Shown here piece after piece: positions 17,601-26,163 of a stretch of DNA of 49,607 nt (position 1 is the first letter of the stretch; each line of letters opens with the position of its first letter). This DNA is from Flavobacteriales bacterium UBA3431. GTDB lineage: Bacteria; Bacteroidota; Bacteroidia; Flavobacteriales; Schleiferiaceae. Below the pieces are notes generated by a model. That model saw nothing but the letters and a program-made list of their open reading frames with translations. It was not told the DNA's origin and ran no database searches. The stretch is from contig DFSS01000018.1 in the NCBI GenBank assembly GCA_002381225.1, positions 1-49,607 on the forward strand. The letters run 5' to 3'. The position numbers and the translations under genes were made by a program.

Positions 17601-18408
17601 AGCGCGTTAAAAATTCTTTTTCGGCGGAACTGAGTTTGGCATAACCCACCCGTGAAATCTTCTCCAGAATGGCATCCAGCTCCAAAGGCTCATCGCGCAC
17701 GACCCGCAAGGGGGTTCGGCTCCTCCTGCGGGGCATCTTCCACTGGAAGGAGGCAAGGGCTTGGGGAGAGCGCCCCAAAAGCCAACCGATCAGCGCTCCG
17801 CCCAAATGGGCGACTTGCCCACCGCCATTGGGCCCGGACAACCCCGCTAGGCTGAAAAAGACGAGAAGGCCCGAAATGGCCCACAACGGAATTTTGAAAA
17901 CCCCCAATACATAGACAGGCATTCTTGGGGACATTCGCGTGGCCGCCAACAGGACTGCCAATACCCCGGCTGAGGCGCCCATCAAGGGTTTCCATTCGGG
18001 ATTCCAAACGCTGAGGGTTACAAAGGCCAGTCCCCCAGCGAGGATGCCCGCCAGAAATAACCGGATGACTTGCTGGTCGGTCCAAAAGGTCTTCAGCATA
18101 TGTCCCGCGAAGTAGAGCATCACGCTGTTGAGCACAAGATGCATGAAGCCGTAGTGCAGCAAACCGTAGGAGAGAAGTGTCCAAAATGGCCCCATGTGCC
18201 ACTGCCCCCAAGCTGGGAGCGCCACATAGGAAAGAAGGGCTCCTTCAAGGTTAACATCTGTAAGCCATCCTAAGACTTCGAGGGCGGTTTGAAGGGCAAA
18301 ACAGGCCACGAGCAACGCGACCCATTTGTGCACCTGGGATTCTTGGGTCCAGCGTCGGACGGATTGCCAACCCTGATGGAATTCATTTTTTGGGAAAGGC
18401 CCTCCCAT
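17587..18408 (-). CDS. Rhomboid family intramembrane serine protease with C-terminal DUF6576-like tail
   Basis: 273 aa, six predicted membrane helices. Catalytic dyad: Ser146 in MGASAGVLA and His201 in AHLGGALIGWL; Asn94 in LHYGFMHLVLN lies in the conserved HxxxN helix that shapes the oxyanion site. After the last helix comes a basic linker and a soluble tail (DAILEKISRVGYAKLSSAEKEFL split across about 240-270) that resembles the short helix motif found on many Bacteroidota rhomboids. It is the second of two adjacent rhomboids (gap 6 nt). Substrates unknown. Confidence 0.9.
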   Translation of the reverse strand: MGGPFPKNEFHQGWQSVRRWTQESQVHKWVALLVACFALQTALEVLGWLTDVNLEGALLSYVALPAWGQWHMGPFWTLLSYGLLHYGFMHLVLNSVMLYFAGHMLKTFWTDQQVIRLFLAGILAGGLAFVTLSVWNPEWKPLMGASAGVLAVLLAATRMSPRMPVYVLGVFKIPLWAISGLLVFFSLAGLSGPNGGGQVAHLGGALIGWLLGRSPQALASFQWKMPRRRSRTPLRVVRDEPLELDAILEKISRVGYAKLSSAEKEFLTRYGQK

Positions 18409-18414
18409 GACTTC

Positions 18415-19098
18415 CTAGCGTCGAAATTGTTGGCCCTTCCAATAGCGAAGGAGCAAAAATCCAAAGAGCATGCCCCCGATGTGCGCAAAGTGGGCAATAT
18501 TGCTGCCCGAATTGGAGAATCCGGCAAATAGTTCAAACAAGCCATAAACCAATACGAAGTATTTGGCTTTGACGGGCATTAAGAAATAGAGGTAGATCCG
18601 TTGGTTGGGATAGGTCATGCCAAAGCCTAGCAACAGCCCAAAGACGGCTCCCGACGCCCCCACCGTAGGGATGTAAAGCATCATCTGTGCCATTTGACCC
18701 GCTTGAAGACTACCCATCACTTGGTATTCATTCACGTAGCTGTAGTACTCGAACATATTCACTCCCAAGTGGCATAGCGCTGCACCCAATCCAGTTACGA
18801 AATAGTAGATGAAGAAGCGTTGGCTGCCCCAAAGGTTTTCGAGTGACATGCCAAACATCCACAAGGCGAACATGTTGCCGAAAATGTGGCTGAAGTTGGA
18901 GAGGTCGTGAAAGAAGAGGTGGGTAACAAGTTGGTAGGGCTGGAATTCGGGCGATTGTGGGAGATAGAGACCAAACATGGACAGCAGATCTAGTCCCATT
19001 TGGGCAAAAACTATGCTCGCAAAGTAGGCTAATCCATTGATGATCAATAGGTTTTTGATCACTGGAGGGAGGAGGGAAAAGGAGCGAGGTTGGAACAT
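18415..19098 (-). CDS. Rhomboid family intramembrane serine protease
   Basis: 227 aa with six predicted membrane helices. Catalytic Ser149 in VGASGAVFG and His206 in FAHIGGMLFGF; the helix with HIFGNMFALW supplies the conserved His/Asn pair. It has no soluble C-terminal tail, unlike its neighbour. I use the ATG at 19098 (MFQPRSFSLL), 1 nt after the mutL TAG; the ORF from 19131 would overlap mutL by 32 nt. It is probably a paralogue of the next gene, since Bacteroidota commonly carry two rhomboids side by side behind mutL. Confidence 0.9.
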   Translation of the reverse strand: MFQPRSFSLLPPVIKNLLIINGLAYFASIVFAQMGLDLLSMFGLYLPQSPEFQPYQLVTHLFFHDLSNFSHIFGNMFALWMFGMSLENLWGSQRFFIYYFVTGLGAALCHLGVNMFEYYSYVNEYQVMGSLQAGQMAQMMLYIPTVGASGAVFGLLLGFGMTYPNQRIYLYFLMPVKAKYFVLVYGLFELFAGFSNSGSNIAHFAHIGGMLFGFLLLRYWKGQQFRR

Positions 19099-19099
19099 A

Positions 19100-20884
19100 C
19101 TAGAGGAATTGAGCGGAGAGCGCCGCTCCATCTAAAATACGCGCAATGGGTTTGCCTTGTGCATTGGTCCAAGGATTGGAACAGGCAAAGAGTTCGTCCA
19201 AGATTTGCCGGAGGTCAGCGGTTGCGGGCAAAGGGGCCTGCCGCGCCCATTCTTCGAGCCAGTGGTGTACGGCCTTGGTGAGGGCTTCTTCTTCCTGCCC
19301 TGGGTCCGAGGCCAGCATGGAATCGAACCAAGCCATGGCTTCGGAGGCCGCAAGGAAATAGGGCCCGGCCACCATGGTTTTTTCTGTTCCGTCGGCGCTC
19401 CATTGGAAGCCCAAGCGGGGTAAAATGTCCACCCAAGCTTCCCACCGAGGTAAGGAAGGGCTGTCGATGGGTTCAGGAAAAAGCCAGGTTTGGGCGGCGA
19501 TGGGTTCTCCCTCGTGCAGGGCGGCAGCGGTGCGCTGCTGAAGGATGTGGCGGCGTGCCCGAGGAATGTGCACGGTGACTAGGCCATTTTTTAACGAGGC
19601 AACCGCAAAGTGGGGGGCCAGAGCTAGGCAAAAACTTTCCCCTGCGCCCGGGCTTGCCCCTTGGTCCAAGGACGGTGCTTCCCACGTTAGTTCGCTCTGG
19701 CGGTCCGGGGGTCTATTTGGCGGGGCAAAGAAGTCCAGGGACTCGCGCGCAGTGGCCCGAGGGCCTGATCCGGAATTCCCGGTCCGAAACGGATTGTAGT
19801 CCGGGTTTACGTGGATTTGGGGCGGTGCAGGGGAGTGGGATGGGTCGAGATCCACATGGTAGCCCAGGTTGGCTTCAAAATCCAAAGTCGGGGCAATTTG
19901 GTGGATGCCCAAGGCACGCTTTACCGCACTGCGCACAATCGCATAGATGGCCCGCTCATCCTCAAACTTAACCTCGGTCTTTGCCGGATGCACATTGACA
20001 TCGACGCGGTCAGCCGGGACGGTCAAAAACAGCACATAGGCGGGATGGTGTTCAGCGGGAATGAGTCCCTCAAAGGCCTCAACGATCGCTCGATGGAGGT
20101 ATCCACTTCGGATTGGGCGCTTGTTGACATAGAGGTACTGATCGCCCCGGGTTTTGCGGGCATGTTCGGGGCGGAGGACAAATCCTTCGGTCGTGACCAC
20201 ATCGGTATGCTCTTCCACGGGAACCAAGCGCTCATTGGCTTTTTTGCCCATAATGTGCGCCACCCGTTGGCGGGCATTCCCAGCTTCGAGCATCCAGACA
20301 TCTTGGCCGTTGTGCTTGAGTGTAAAGCGCAAGGCTGGATGGGCCAAAGCGATGGCCGTAAAGGTTTCTGAGATGTGCCGAAATTCAATCGCATCATTCT
20401 TCAAAAACTGCCGGCGGGCGGGTACGTTAAAGAAGAGGTTTTTGGCCGTGATGCTCGTTCCTACAACCCCTGCGCTCTTTTTGGGCTGACCGAGCTGACC
20501 GCCCTCACAACTTAGTTCGGTGGCCACCGCGAACTCCTTGGTTCGGCTCTTAATGGTGGCATGCGAAACGGCGGAAATGGAAGCCAAGGCTTCTCCCCGG
20601 AACCCCATGGTTTGCAATGCAAAAAGGTCGTCAGCGGATTGAAGCTTAGAAGTAGCGTGGCGCGCAAACGCGGCCGGCAATTCCTCTGGGGCGATGCCCG
20701 AGCCGTTGTCCACGACTTGAATCGAGGTTCGCCCCGCATCCAAAATCGCAACATGGATGTCCGTTGCACCTGCATCCAAGGCATTTTCCATCAATTCTTT
20801 GACGATGGAGGCCGGACGTTGGACAACTTCGCCCGCCGCAATTTGGTTGGCGACCTCTTCAGGGAGGTAGTGAATGGCGGGCAT
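19100..20884 (-). CDS. mutL: DNA mismatch repair protein MutL, endonuclease motif degenerate
   Basis: 594 aa. The N-terminal GHKL ATPase is intact: VKELMENALDAGA (30-40), VDNGSGI, TMGFRGEALASI and the GTSITAKNLFFNVPARR block. The central linker (about 350-420) is Pro/Ser/Ala-rich. In the C-terminal dimerisation domain the endonuclease motif, DQHAxxExxxxE in nicking MutL proteins, reads HIPRARRHILQQ from residue 439, with the Asp, His and both Glu gone. The final segment (SNPWTNAQGKPIARIL) lacks the usual CPHGRP metal site. This MutL should match mismatches to MutS through ATP cycling but is not predicted to nick by the canonical site. It lies 4 nt downstream of a small membrane-protein gene. 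Confidence 0.93.
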   Translation of the reverse strand: MPAIHYLPEEVANQIAAGEVVQRPASIVKELMENALDAGATDIHVAILDAGRTSIQVVDNGSGIAPEELPAAFARHATSKLQSADDLFALQTMGFRGEALASISAVSHATIKSRTKEFAVATELSCEGGQLGQPKKSAGVVGTSITAKNLFFNVPARRQFLKNDAIEFRHISETFTAIALAHPALRFTLKHNGQDVWMLEAGNARQRVAHIMGKKANERLVPVEEHTDVVTTEGFVLRPEHARKTRGDQYLYVNKRPIRSGYLHRAIVEAFEGLIPAEHHPAYVLFLTVPADRVDVNVHPAKTEVKFEDERAIYAIVRSAVKRALGIHQIAPTLDFEANLGYHVDLDPSHSPAPPQIHVNPDYNPFRTGNSGSGPRATARESLDFFAPPNRPPDRQSELTWEAPSLDQGASPGAGESFCLALAPHFAVASLKNGLVTVHIPRARRHILQQRTAAALHEGEPIAAQTWLFPEPIDSPSLPRWEAWVDILPRLGFQWSADGTEKTMVAGPYFLAASEAMAWFDSMLASDPGQEEEALTKAVHHWLEEWARQAPLPATADLRQILDELFACSNPWTNAQGKPIARILDGAALSAQFL

Positions 20885-20888
20885 CAGT

Positions 20889-21179
20889 TTAGAGGACGTG
20901 AGGAATCGCCAGATAACGGAGGACGATGAACGCCAAGGCTCCGAGGATTAAAATCAACATCAGTGGGCCACGGGCCGAGCTTCCTTTGGCATGGGTGGTC
21001 CGCTTCGAGGCCCATGCCGAACGGAGTTCTTCGCGGCGGTTTTCCGATGCACTCAAAGGCTGGCCCTCGCGGGCCGCACGGAGCGACTCCATTTTAGCTT
21101 TTTTCTCGTCGTAGTATCGGTGCTGGAGGGAAAACCCTCGCGGCGTGCGTTGTTTAGAAAAGGCAGAAAAGAGTCCCAT
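20889..21179 (-). CDS. Small single-pass membrane protein upstream of mutL
   Basis: 96 aa: a basic, helical N-terminal part (KQRTPRGF, HRYYDEKKAKMESLRAAR) followed by one C-terminal membrane helix (LMLILILGALAFIVLRYLAI, about 73-92). The orientation should place the charged part in the cytoplasm. Small proteins of this shape with an RYYD motif commonly precede mutL in Bacteroidota; from memory they are often labelled 'riboflavin synthase subunit beta', which nothing in this sequence supports. First gene of the mutL-rhomboid-rhomboid-EEP operon; a TACCTTTG promoter element lies 7 nt before its ATG. Function unknown. Confidence 0.75.
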   Translation of the reverse strand: MGLFSAFSKQRTPRGFSLQHRYYDEKKAKMESLRAAREGQPLSASENRREELRSAWASKRTTHAKGSSARGPLMLILILGALAFIVLRYLAIPHVL

Positions 21180-21186
21180 AGACCCT

Positions 21187-21194
21187 CAAAGGTA
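21187..21194 (-). promoter_or_regulatory. -7 promoter element TACCTTTG for the mutL operon
   Basis: TACCTTTG read on the - strand, 7 nt before the ATG at 21179. It matches TAnnTTTG exactly; no good -33 TTG is visible at the expected distance. The opposite strand has only a weak TACATTTC (21210-21217) before the glycosidase gene. Confidence 0.55.
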
Positions 21195-21221
21195 AAGCCT
21201 TTTTTGGGGTACATTTCGGGT

Positions 21222-24143
21222 ATGGTAAAACGGATGTGGCCGGTCACGCTGGCCCTGCTTTCTTTTGGCTGGGGACCAGCCGAATACATCGATAGGAACC
21301 CCTATGATTCCCGGAATTACGGGAGTTGGATGGCCGCGGCGACCGTAGAGGACTTGGCCGGTCAAATGATCATGGTGGCCGGATACAGCCGCCAAGGCGA
21401 GAGCCACCTGCAGCAGCTAGCCACCTGGGCAGAAGCCGGTCAGATTGGTGGCATCATCTGGATGCAAGGCGGACCCGGGCGACAGGTCCATGCCATAGCG
21501 CGCACCCAAGCCGCGGCCATGCGCGGGACAGGGCTGCCCTTGCTCAACGCCCAAGATGCCGAATGGGGCGCGTCCATGCGATTGGACTCGTTAGAGCGCT
21601 TGCCTTGGCCTTTGACGCTAGGAGCTACCCGCAACCCAGAACTCGCGCGTGCTTACGGGAAGTCCTTAGGGCAAGAATCGAGGGCGTTAGGCATTCATGT
21701 CAACTTTAGCCCCGTGGTGGATGTCAACACCAATCCCGCCAACCCCATTATTGGTCAGCGCTCCCTGGGATCCGATGTGGACCAGGTCAACGGCTTATCG
21801 ACCAATGAACTTTGGGGGCTACAAAGCCAGGGAGTGATGGCCTGTGCCAAGCACTTTCCAGGTCATGGCGATACAGACAGCGACAGCCACAAAACGCTCC
21901 CCACACTCAACCATTCGCTGGAGACGCTCCGTCGCCGTGAAATGCGCCCCTTCGAGAACGCGATTCGTTCGGGTGTCGGCGCCATCATGGTGGCCCATCT
22001 AAATATTCCGGCCTTGGATCCGAGCGGGACTCCCGCCTCCATTTCCAAACCCATCGTGACCCATTGGTTGCGCGACTCTTTACACTTTGAGGGATTGATC
22101 TTCACGGACGCTCTCAATATGAAGGGCCTAGCGCAGGACTTGACGCCTGGAGAAGTGGAAATTCGGGCTATTGAGGCCGGCAACGATGTCTTGCTCTTTG
22201 TGGCAGATCCCAAGGCGGCGGTCAAAGCCATTGCTCGGGCGGTGGAAAGCGGCCGTTTGACCCGCGCCCAGTTGGAGGAACATGTGCAGCGCATCCTGTG
22301 GGCGAAAGCCAAGTATATCCCGGAAAACGGGGCGATTCCCTCTCCCTCGGAGGCTCCCATGCCCAATCGCACACAGCTCAATGCTTCGATTTATGTGGCG
22401 GCGGCCACTTTGGTATATGATCCAGATTCCATGATGAGTCGGACATCACGTTCGTCTCTGGTATCAGATCCCTTCTATGTGGTGGCTATGGGTGAGTCCG
22501 TGCCCACGGGCTTGGTGGGCTTTGACGCCCTGGCCAATGTGGAGGCCGGTTTGGCGAGTTACTTCAAGGATTCGAGAGGATTTACCCCTCCTCGAATTTG
22601 GATTTTCCACATGGGTTCATCCGCCAATCCGTGGAAATCAGCTCGGCTCCCCAAATCGGTCATCGAACAAGCCAAAGCGTGGAAAGCCAAGGGAGTGGAG
22701 GTCGGATTGGTGCACTTGGGGAACCCCTATGGGCTTAGAGCTTTTTCCGATGGCTCCGTGCTACCTCCTTCCGTGATCACGGAAACTTTTGATGCCCTTA
22801 TTCTGGGCTATGAAAACGTCCCGGAGGTGGTGGAAGCCATTCAAGGGGCCATAGAATCGTTCAGCCCTCAACGGTTGCCCGGTCGAATCCCCGTCTCTGG
22901 GCTGCATTTCAATCCTGAGATGCCAAGAACCACCCTCGGTGATGCGGGGTTTCAACCCGATTTGATCAAAAACATTGACGCCATTGTGGAAGAGGGGCTG
23001 CGCAAGGGGGCCTATCCCGGCTGCCAAGTCTTCTTGGCGCGCCACGGAAAAGTTGTTTTGAACGGAGTCTGGGGGACATTAGATGGCACCAACTCCGTGG
23101 AGCCTACGGATCGCTACGATTTGGCAAGTGTCACGAAAATTTTGGCCTCCGTACCCCTTATCATGGACTTTGCAGAGGCCACTGGGGGCACGGCTATTCT
23201 ACTGGGTACGCCTATGGTGGAATTCTTGCCGGAGCTTGGTTCTTCCCCCGTAGGCGATTTAAAGATGGGAGACATCTTATCCCATCAATCCGGTTTGCCT
23301 GCGTGGATTCCTTTCTATCAGGACTACTTGTGGAAGGATGGAAATTTGGACAACCGGTACTTCCGAACGACCCAAAGCGATGCGTTTCCCAACCAAGTTG
23401 CCCTGGGTGTTTTTAGTCGCAGAGACCTAAGAGATTCCATCCTTGCTCGCATTGCAACCACCCAGCTAGGTCCCAAGAAATACAAGTACAGCGATTTGGG
23501 CTACTACCTCCACCAGCGGTGGTTAGAACGCTACCATGGGGCCCCCTTGGATGAGGTGCTCGAAACCAACTGGTATGCGCCCATGGGTATTCATTTGCAG
23601 TACAACCCCTTGCAAAAAGTGGTCCCCCAAGGGGATGGTGGCTCAGCCATTCTTCACCTTGCACCGACGGAAAATGACCAAATCTTCCGCCGCCAATTGA
23701 TCCGGGGAACCGTGCACGACCAGGGTGCGGCGCTCTTAGGCGGCGTGGCCGGACATGCGGGTCTTTTTGGTTCCGCCCAGGACGTGGCCGCGATGATGCA
23801 ATTCTTTTTGCAAGGCGGGCGTTGGAATGGGTACCAATACTTGGAGCCAGCGACCATCCAGGCCTTCTCTTCCTGCTATGCCTGCGATGAGGGCAATCGT
23901 CGAGGCTTGGGATTTGACCGTCCCCAAACGAGCGGTCCCGGCCCCACCTGTGGCTGCGTGAGCCCGTTGAGCTTTGGGCACACCGGTTTTACCGGTACTT
24001 TTGCCTGGGCAGACCCACAGACTGGCATCGTGCTTGTCTTTGTCTCCAACCGAGTATATCCCGATGCAAGCAACCCTCTTCTCAGCAAGCTCGATATCCG
24101 CACCCGCATTCAAGAAGCGGTTCAAGTGGCTTTGGTCGATTAG
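21222..24143 (+). CDS. Glycoside hydrolase family 3 / serine hydrolase (beta-lactamase-like) fusion
   Basis: 973 aa exported two-enzyme protein. Signal peptide at 1-20 (MVKRMWPVTLALLSFGWGPA). GH3 domain (about 40-370): KHFPGHGDT (210-218), the His/Asp catalytic motif of NagZ-type beta-N-acetylglucosaminidases, and nucleophile Asp296 in FTDALNM. A connecting GH3 C-terminal-like region (about 385-560) follows. Beta-lactamase/penicillin-binding-like domain (about 585-965): Ser636-V-T-Lys639, Tyr756-S-D758, and GHTGFTGTF in place of the KTG box. This points to recycling or trimming of peptidoglycan fragments, glycan and peptide ends by one protein. The ATG at 21222 is chosen because the longer frame has no signal peptide and overlaps the divergent operon. 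Confidence 0.92.
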   Translation: MVKRMWPVTLALLSFGWGPAEYIDRNPYDSRNYGSWMAAATVEDLAGQMIMVAGYSRQGESHLQQLATWAEAGQIGGIIWMQGGPGRQVHAIARTQAAAMRGTGLPLLNAQDAEWGASMRLDSLERLPWPLTLGATRNPELARAYGKSLGQESRALGIHVNFSPVVDVNTNPANPIIGQRSLGSDVDQVNGLSTNELWGLQSQGVMACAKHFPGHGDTDSDSHKTLPTLNHSLETLRRREMRPFENAIRSGVGAIMVAHLNIPALDPSGTPASISKPIVTHWLRDSLHFEGLIFTDALNMKGLAQDLTPGEVEIRAIEAGNDVLLFVADPKAAVKAIARAVESGRLTRAQLEEHVQRILWAKAKYIPENGAIPSPSEAPMPNRTQLNASIYVAAATLVYDPDSMMSRTSRSSLVSDPFYVVAMGESVPTGLVGFDALANVEAGLASYFKDSRGFTPPRIWIFHMGSSANPWKSARLPKSVIEQAKAWKAKGVEVGLVHLGNPYGLRAFSDGSVLPPSVITETFDALILGYENVPEVVEAIQGAIESFSPQRLPGRIPVSGLHFNPEMPRTTLGDAGFQPDLIKNIDAIVEEGLRKGAYPGCQVFLARHGKVVLNGVWGTLDGTNSVEPTDRYDLASVTKILASVPLIMDFAEATGGTAILLGTPMVEFLPELGSSPVGDLKMGDILSHQSGLPAWIPFYQDYLWKDGNLDNRYFRTTQSDAFPNQVALGVFSRRDLRDSILARIATTQLGPKKYKYSDLGYYLHQRWLERYHGAPLDEVLETNWYAPMGIHLQYNPLQKVVPQGDGGSAILHLAPTENDQIFRRQLIRGTVHDQGAALLGGVAGHAGLFGSAQDVAAMMQFFLQGGRWNGYQYLEPATIQAFSSCYACDEGNRRGLGFDRPQTSGPGPTCGCVSPLSFGHTGFTGTFAWADPQTGIVLVFVSNRVYPDASNPLLSKLDIRTRIQEAVQVALVD

Positions 24144-24654
24144 CCTTCTTATGTGGAGCCTGCCTGCCTGGGCGCAGGTGCAGCAAGCGGCCATTGGCTG
24201 GCCGACCGACAGTGCCTATGCAAGCTACTTTGGAAATGGCAAGCCCCGAACCATTGTGCACTTCAAAGATGGACTGCAGCAAGGTCCGGCTTGGGAGTTT
24301 CATGCCTCAGGGCAAGTTTTGATTTACACCGAATGGTTGGAGGGGCAAAAACACGGGGAAGAGAAAGAATTTGACCAAATTGGTCGACTCACCCATGTGA
24401 CAAATTGGCGATACGGACGCTTGCATGGCGAGGAGCGGACCTACTATGTCACGAGCGTGGTGCAAAGCCGCATTCCTTGGGTGAACAATCAAAAGCATGG
24501 TACGGCCCAATGGTACCATGACAACGGCCTGGTCGCCGTGGAATTCCCCTATGTTCAGGGCGAAATTCATGGATCGGCGACCTACTATACGGATCAAGGG
24601 ACCGTCGAAAAGATCGTGCGTTACGTCCACAACCAAGTGAAAGACACGCAATGA
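24064..24654 (+). CDS. Secreted YwqK/MORN-like repeat protein
   Basis: About 196 aa. The body consists of repeated beta-hairpin units of the YwqK/MORN-variant kind: 'HFKDGLQQGPAWEFHASGQV', 'WLEGQKHGEEKEFDQIGRL', 'WRYGRLHGEERTYY', 'NNQKHGTAQWYHDNGLV', 'VQGEIHGSATYYTDQGTV'. Databases often call such proteins toxin-antitoxin YwqK antitoxins, but repeats alone do not show that. The signal segment (FKKRFK then WLWSISLLMWSLPAWA) requires a start upstream of the ATG at 24150; the nearest is the ATG at 24064, which overlaps the glycosidase gene by 80 nt. A non-ATG start nearer 24140 is possible. Its stop forms ATGA with the bshA start. Confidence 0.7.
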   Translation: MQATLFSASSISAPAFKKRFKWLWSISLLMWSLPAWAQVQQAAIGWPTDSAYASYFGNGKPRTIVHFKDGLQQGPAWEFHASGQVLIYTEWLEGQKHGEEKEFDQIGRLTHVTNWRYGRLHGEERTYYVTSVVQSRIPWVNNQKHGTAQWYHDNGLVAVEFPYVQGEIHGSATYYTDQGTVEKIVRYVHNQVKDTQ

Positions 24655-25787
24655 GGATCGGCGTTGTTTGCCACCCCACCTTTGGCGGCTCGGGGGTGAT
24701 GGCCACAGAATTAGCCAACCATTTGGGCCGCATGGGCCATGAGTTGCACGTGATTTCCTACGCCCAACCGGTGCGCCTGGATCCCTTTAACACCCACGTT
24801 CATTTTCACGAAGTCCAAGTCCAAGACTATCCTTTGTTTTTATACCAGCCCTATGAGTTGGCCTTATCGAGCGCCATGGTCGAAACCGTGCGCAAGGAAA
24901 AACTGGATATTCTGCACGTCCATTACGCCATCCCGCATGCCTATGCGGCGTTTATGGCTCGCCAAATTTTGGCCGACCAGGGCATCCACATCCCCGTGGT
25001 TACCACCTTGCACGGAACGGACATTACCCTTGTTGGCCAGCTACCGGCCTACAAGCCAGCTGTGTGTTTTTCGATAAACCGCTCCACGGCGGTGACGGCG
25101 GTATCCGAGAGCCTTCGAGCCGAAACCATTCGTGAGTTCAATATTGAGCGCGACATTCAAGTCGTTCCCAACTTCGTGGACGTCAAACGCTACGGCCGGG
25201 GTGACGCCTCGGCGCGAAGCCGTATTGCTCAACCGGATGAAGCGATCGTTTGCCATGTGAGTAATTTCCGCAAAGTCAAGCGCATCCCGGATGTACTGCA
25301 CGTCTTTGCGGAGATACGAGCCCAACGGGCTGCCAAATTGGTCATGGTGGGGGATGGTCCAGAACGTTTGCCCGCGGAGCGTTTGGCTGCAGAGCTTGGG
25401 ATATCTCAGGATGTTTTGTTTTTAGGCAAAACCTCCGATGTCGAACGCATTTTAGGAGTCTCTGACCTCTTTTTACTCCCTTCCGAAACGGAGAGTTTTG
25501 GTTTAGCTGCTTTGGAAGCGATGGCCTCATCCGTTCCCGTGATTGCGTCCCGAGCAGGGGGACTTCCCGAAGTGGTGGACCATGGGGTAACGGGGTATTT
25601 GGAAGACATCGGCGATGTCTCGGCCATGGCTCAACGGGCTTTGCACATTTTGTCGAGCGAGTCGACACTGGCGATGTTTTCACAGCAAGCTTTGGAAGCG
25701 GCACATCGTTTCTCCATGGAGCAAATAGGCCAAGCCTACCTCGATCTTTACACCTCATTGTTGCATGGCGAGCAAGCGCATCGATAA
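24651..25787 (+). CDS. bshA: N-acetyl-alpha-D-glucosaminyl L-malate synthase BshA
   Basis: 378 aa GT4 family glycosyltransferase that joins GlcNAc from UDP-GlcNAc to L-malate, the first step of bacillithiol synthesis, in the cytoplasm. BshA marks: HPTFGGSGVMATELA near the N-terminus, HVHYAIPHAYAA, TTLHGTDITLVG, SINRSTAVTAVSESLR, VPNFVDVKRY, and the C-terminal nucleotide-sugar motif ETESFGLAALEAMA. The operon position, with ATGA to the upstream gene and a 23-nt overlap to the downstream gene, suggests constitutive expression. bshB and bshC are not in the window. Closely related GT4 enzymes exist, but the motif set is specific enough for a firm call. Confidence 0.93.
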   Translation: MRIGVVCHPTFGGSGVMATELANHLGRMGHELHVISYAQPVRLDPFNTHVHFHEVQVQDYPLFLYQPYELALSSAMVETVRKEKLDILHVHYAIPHAYAAFMARQILADQGIHIPVVTTLHGTDITLVGQLPAYKPAVCFSINRSTAVTAVSESLRAETIREFNIERDIQVVPNFVDVKRYGRGDASARSRIAQPDEAIVCHVSNFRKVKRIPDVLHVFAEIRAQRAAKLVMVGDGPERLPAERLAAELGISQDVLFLGKTSDVERILGVSDLFLLPSETESFGLAALEAMASSVPVIASRAGGLPEVVDHGVTGYLEDIGDVSAMAQRALHILSSESTLAMFSQQALEAAHRFSMEQIGQAYLDLYTSLLHGEQAHR

Positions 25788-26163
25788 ACGGAATTCAGGC
25801 CCGGAAAACGTGGTCAATCCCTTCGCGGCGGCTCTCGCATCGGCCCTTGGGGTGGACGCCCCCAAAGGTCCAGGGGAGTCTGTGCTGCATGATGACGAGG
25901 ATGCCAACGCCCCCATGACGTCCAAGCGGGTAGAAATGCGTTTTGAGAAAAAAGGGCGCAATGGAAAAATGGCGACGCTCCTGACCTTTGATTCCCTCGG
26001 GGATGCCGAAACCACCGAGTGGGCCAAACGCCTCAAACAATCCTTGGGGGTAGGCGGTAGTGTAGAAGCAGATGGCCAAATCCTCCTGCAAGGGGATGTT
26101 CGCACAAAAGTCCTGTCCCTCCTAACAAAAGAAGGGTGGACCGTAAAACGTATTGGAGGATGA
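25765..26163 (+). CDS. Translation initiation factor SUI1/YciH family protein
   Basis: 132 aa. The C-terminal ~80 residues form the SUI1/eIF1 fold: VEMRFEKKGRNGKMATLLTF (beta1-beta2 with the basic loop), a helix AETTEWAKRLKQSLGVGGSV, then DGQILLQGDVRTKVLSLLTKEG, the typical closing block. A 50-residue N-terminal extension is variable. YciH can discriminate against non-canonical start sites in E. coli, so it probably acts on the 30S subunit. Its start overlaps bshA by 23 nt and its end shares ATGA with the methyltransferase gene. Confidence 0.9.
   Translation: MASKRIDKRNSGPENVVNPFAAALASALGVDAPKGPGESVLHDDEDANAPMTSKRVEMRFEKKGRNGKMATLLTFDSLGDAETTEWAKRLKQSLGVGGSVEADGQILLQGDVRTKVLSLLTKEGWTVKRIGG

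Noticed and set aside
20889..21179. Riboflavin synthase beta function for the small mutL-upstream protein
   Set aside because: A 96-aa protein with one membrane helix and no lumazine synthase motif cannot be that enzyme.
24064..24654. Toxin-antitoxin label for the YwqK-like repeat protein
   Set aside because: No toxin gene is adjacent and the protein has an export signal; repeats alone do not support an antitoxin role.
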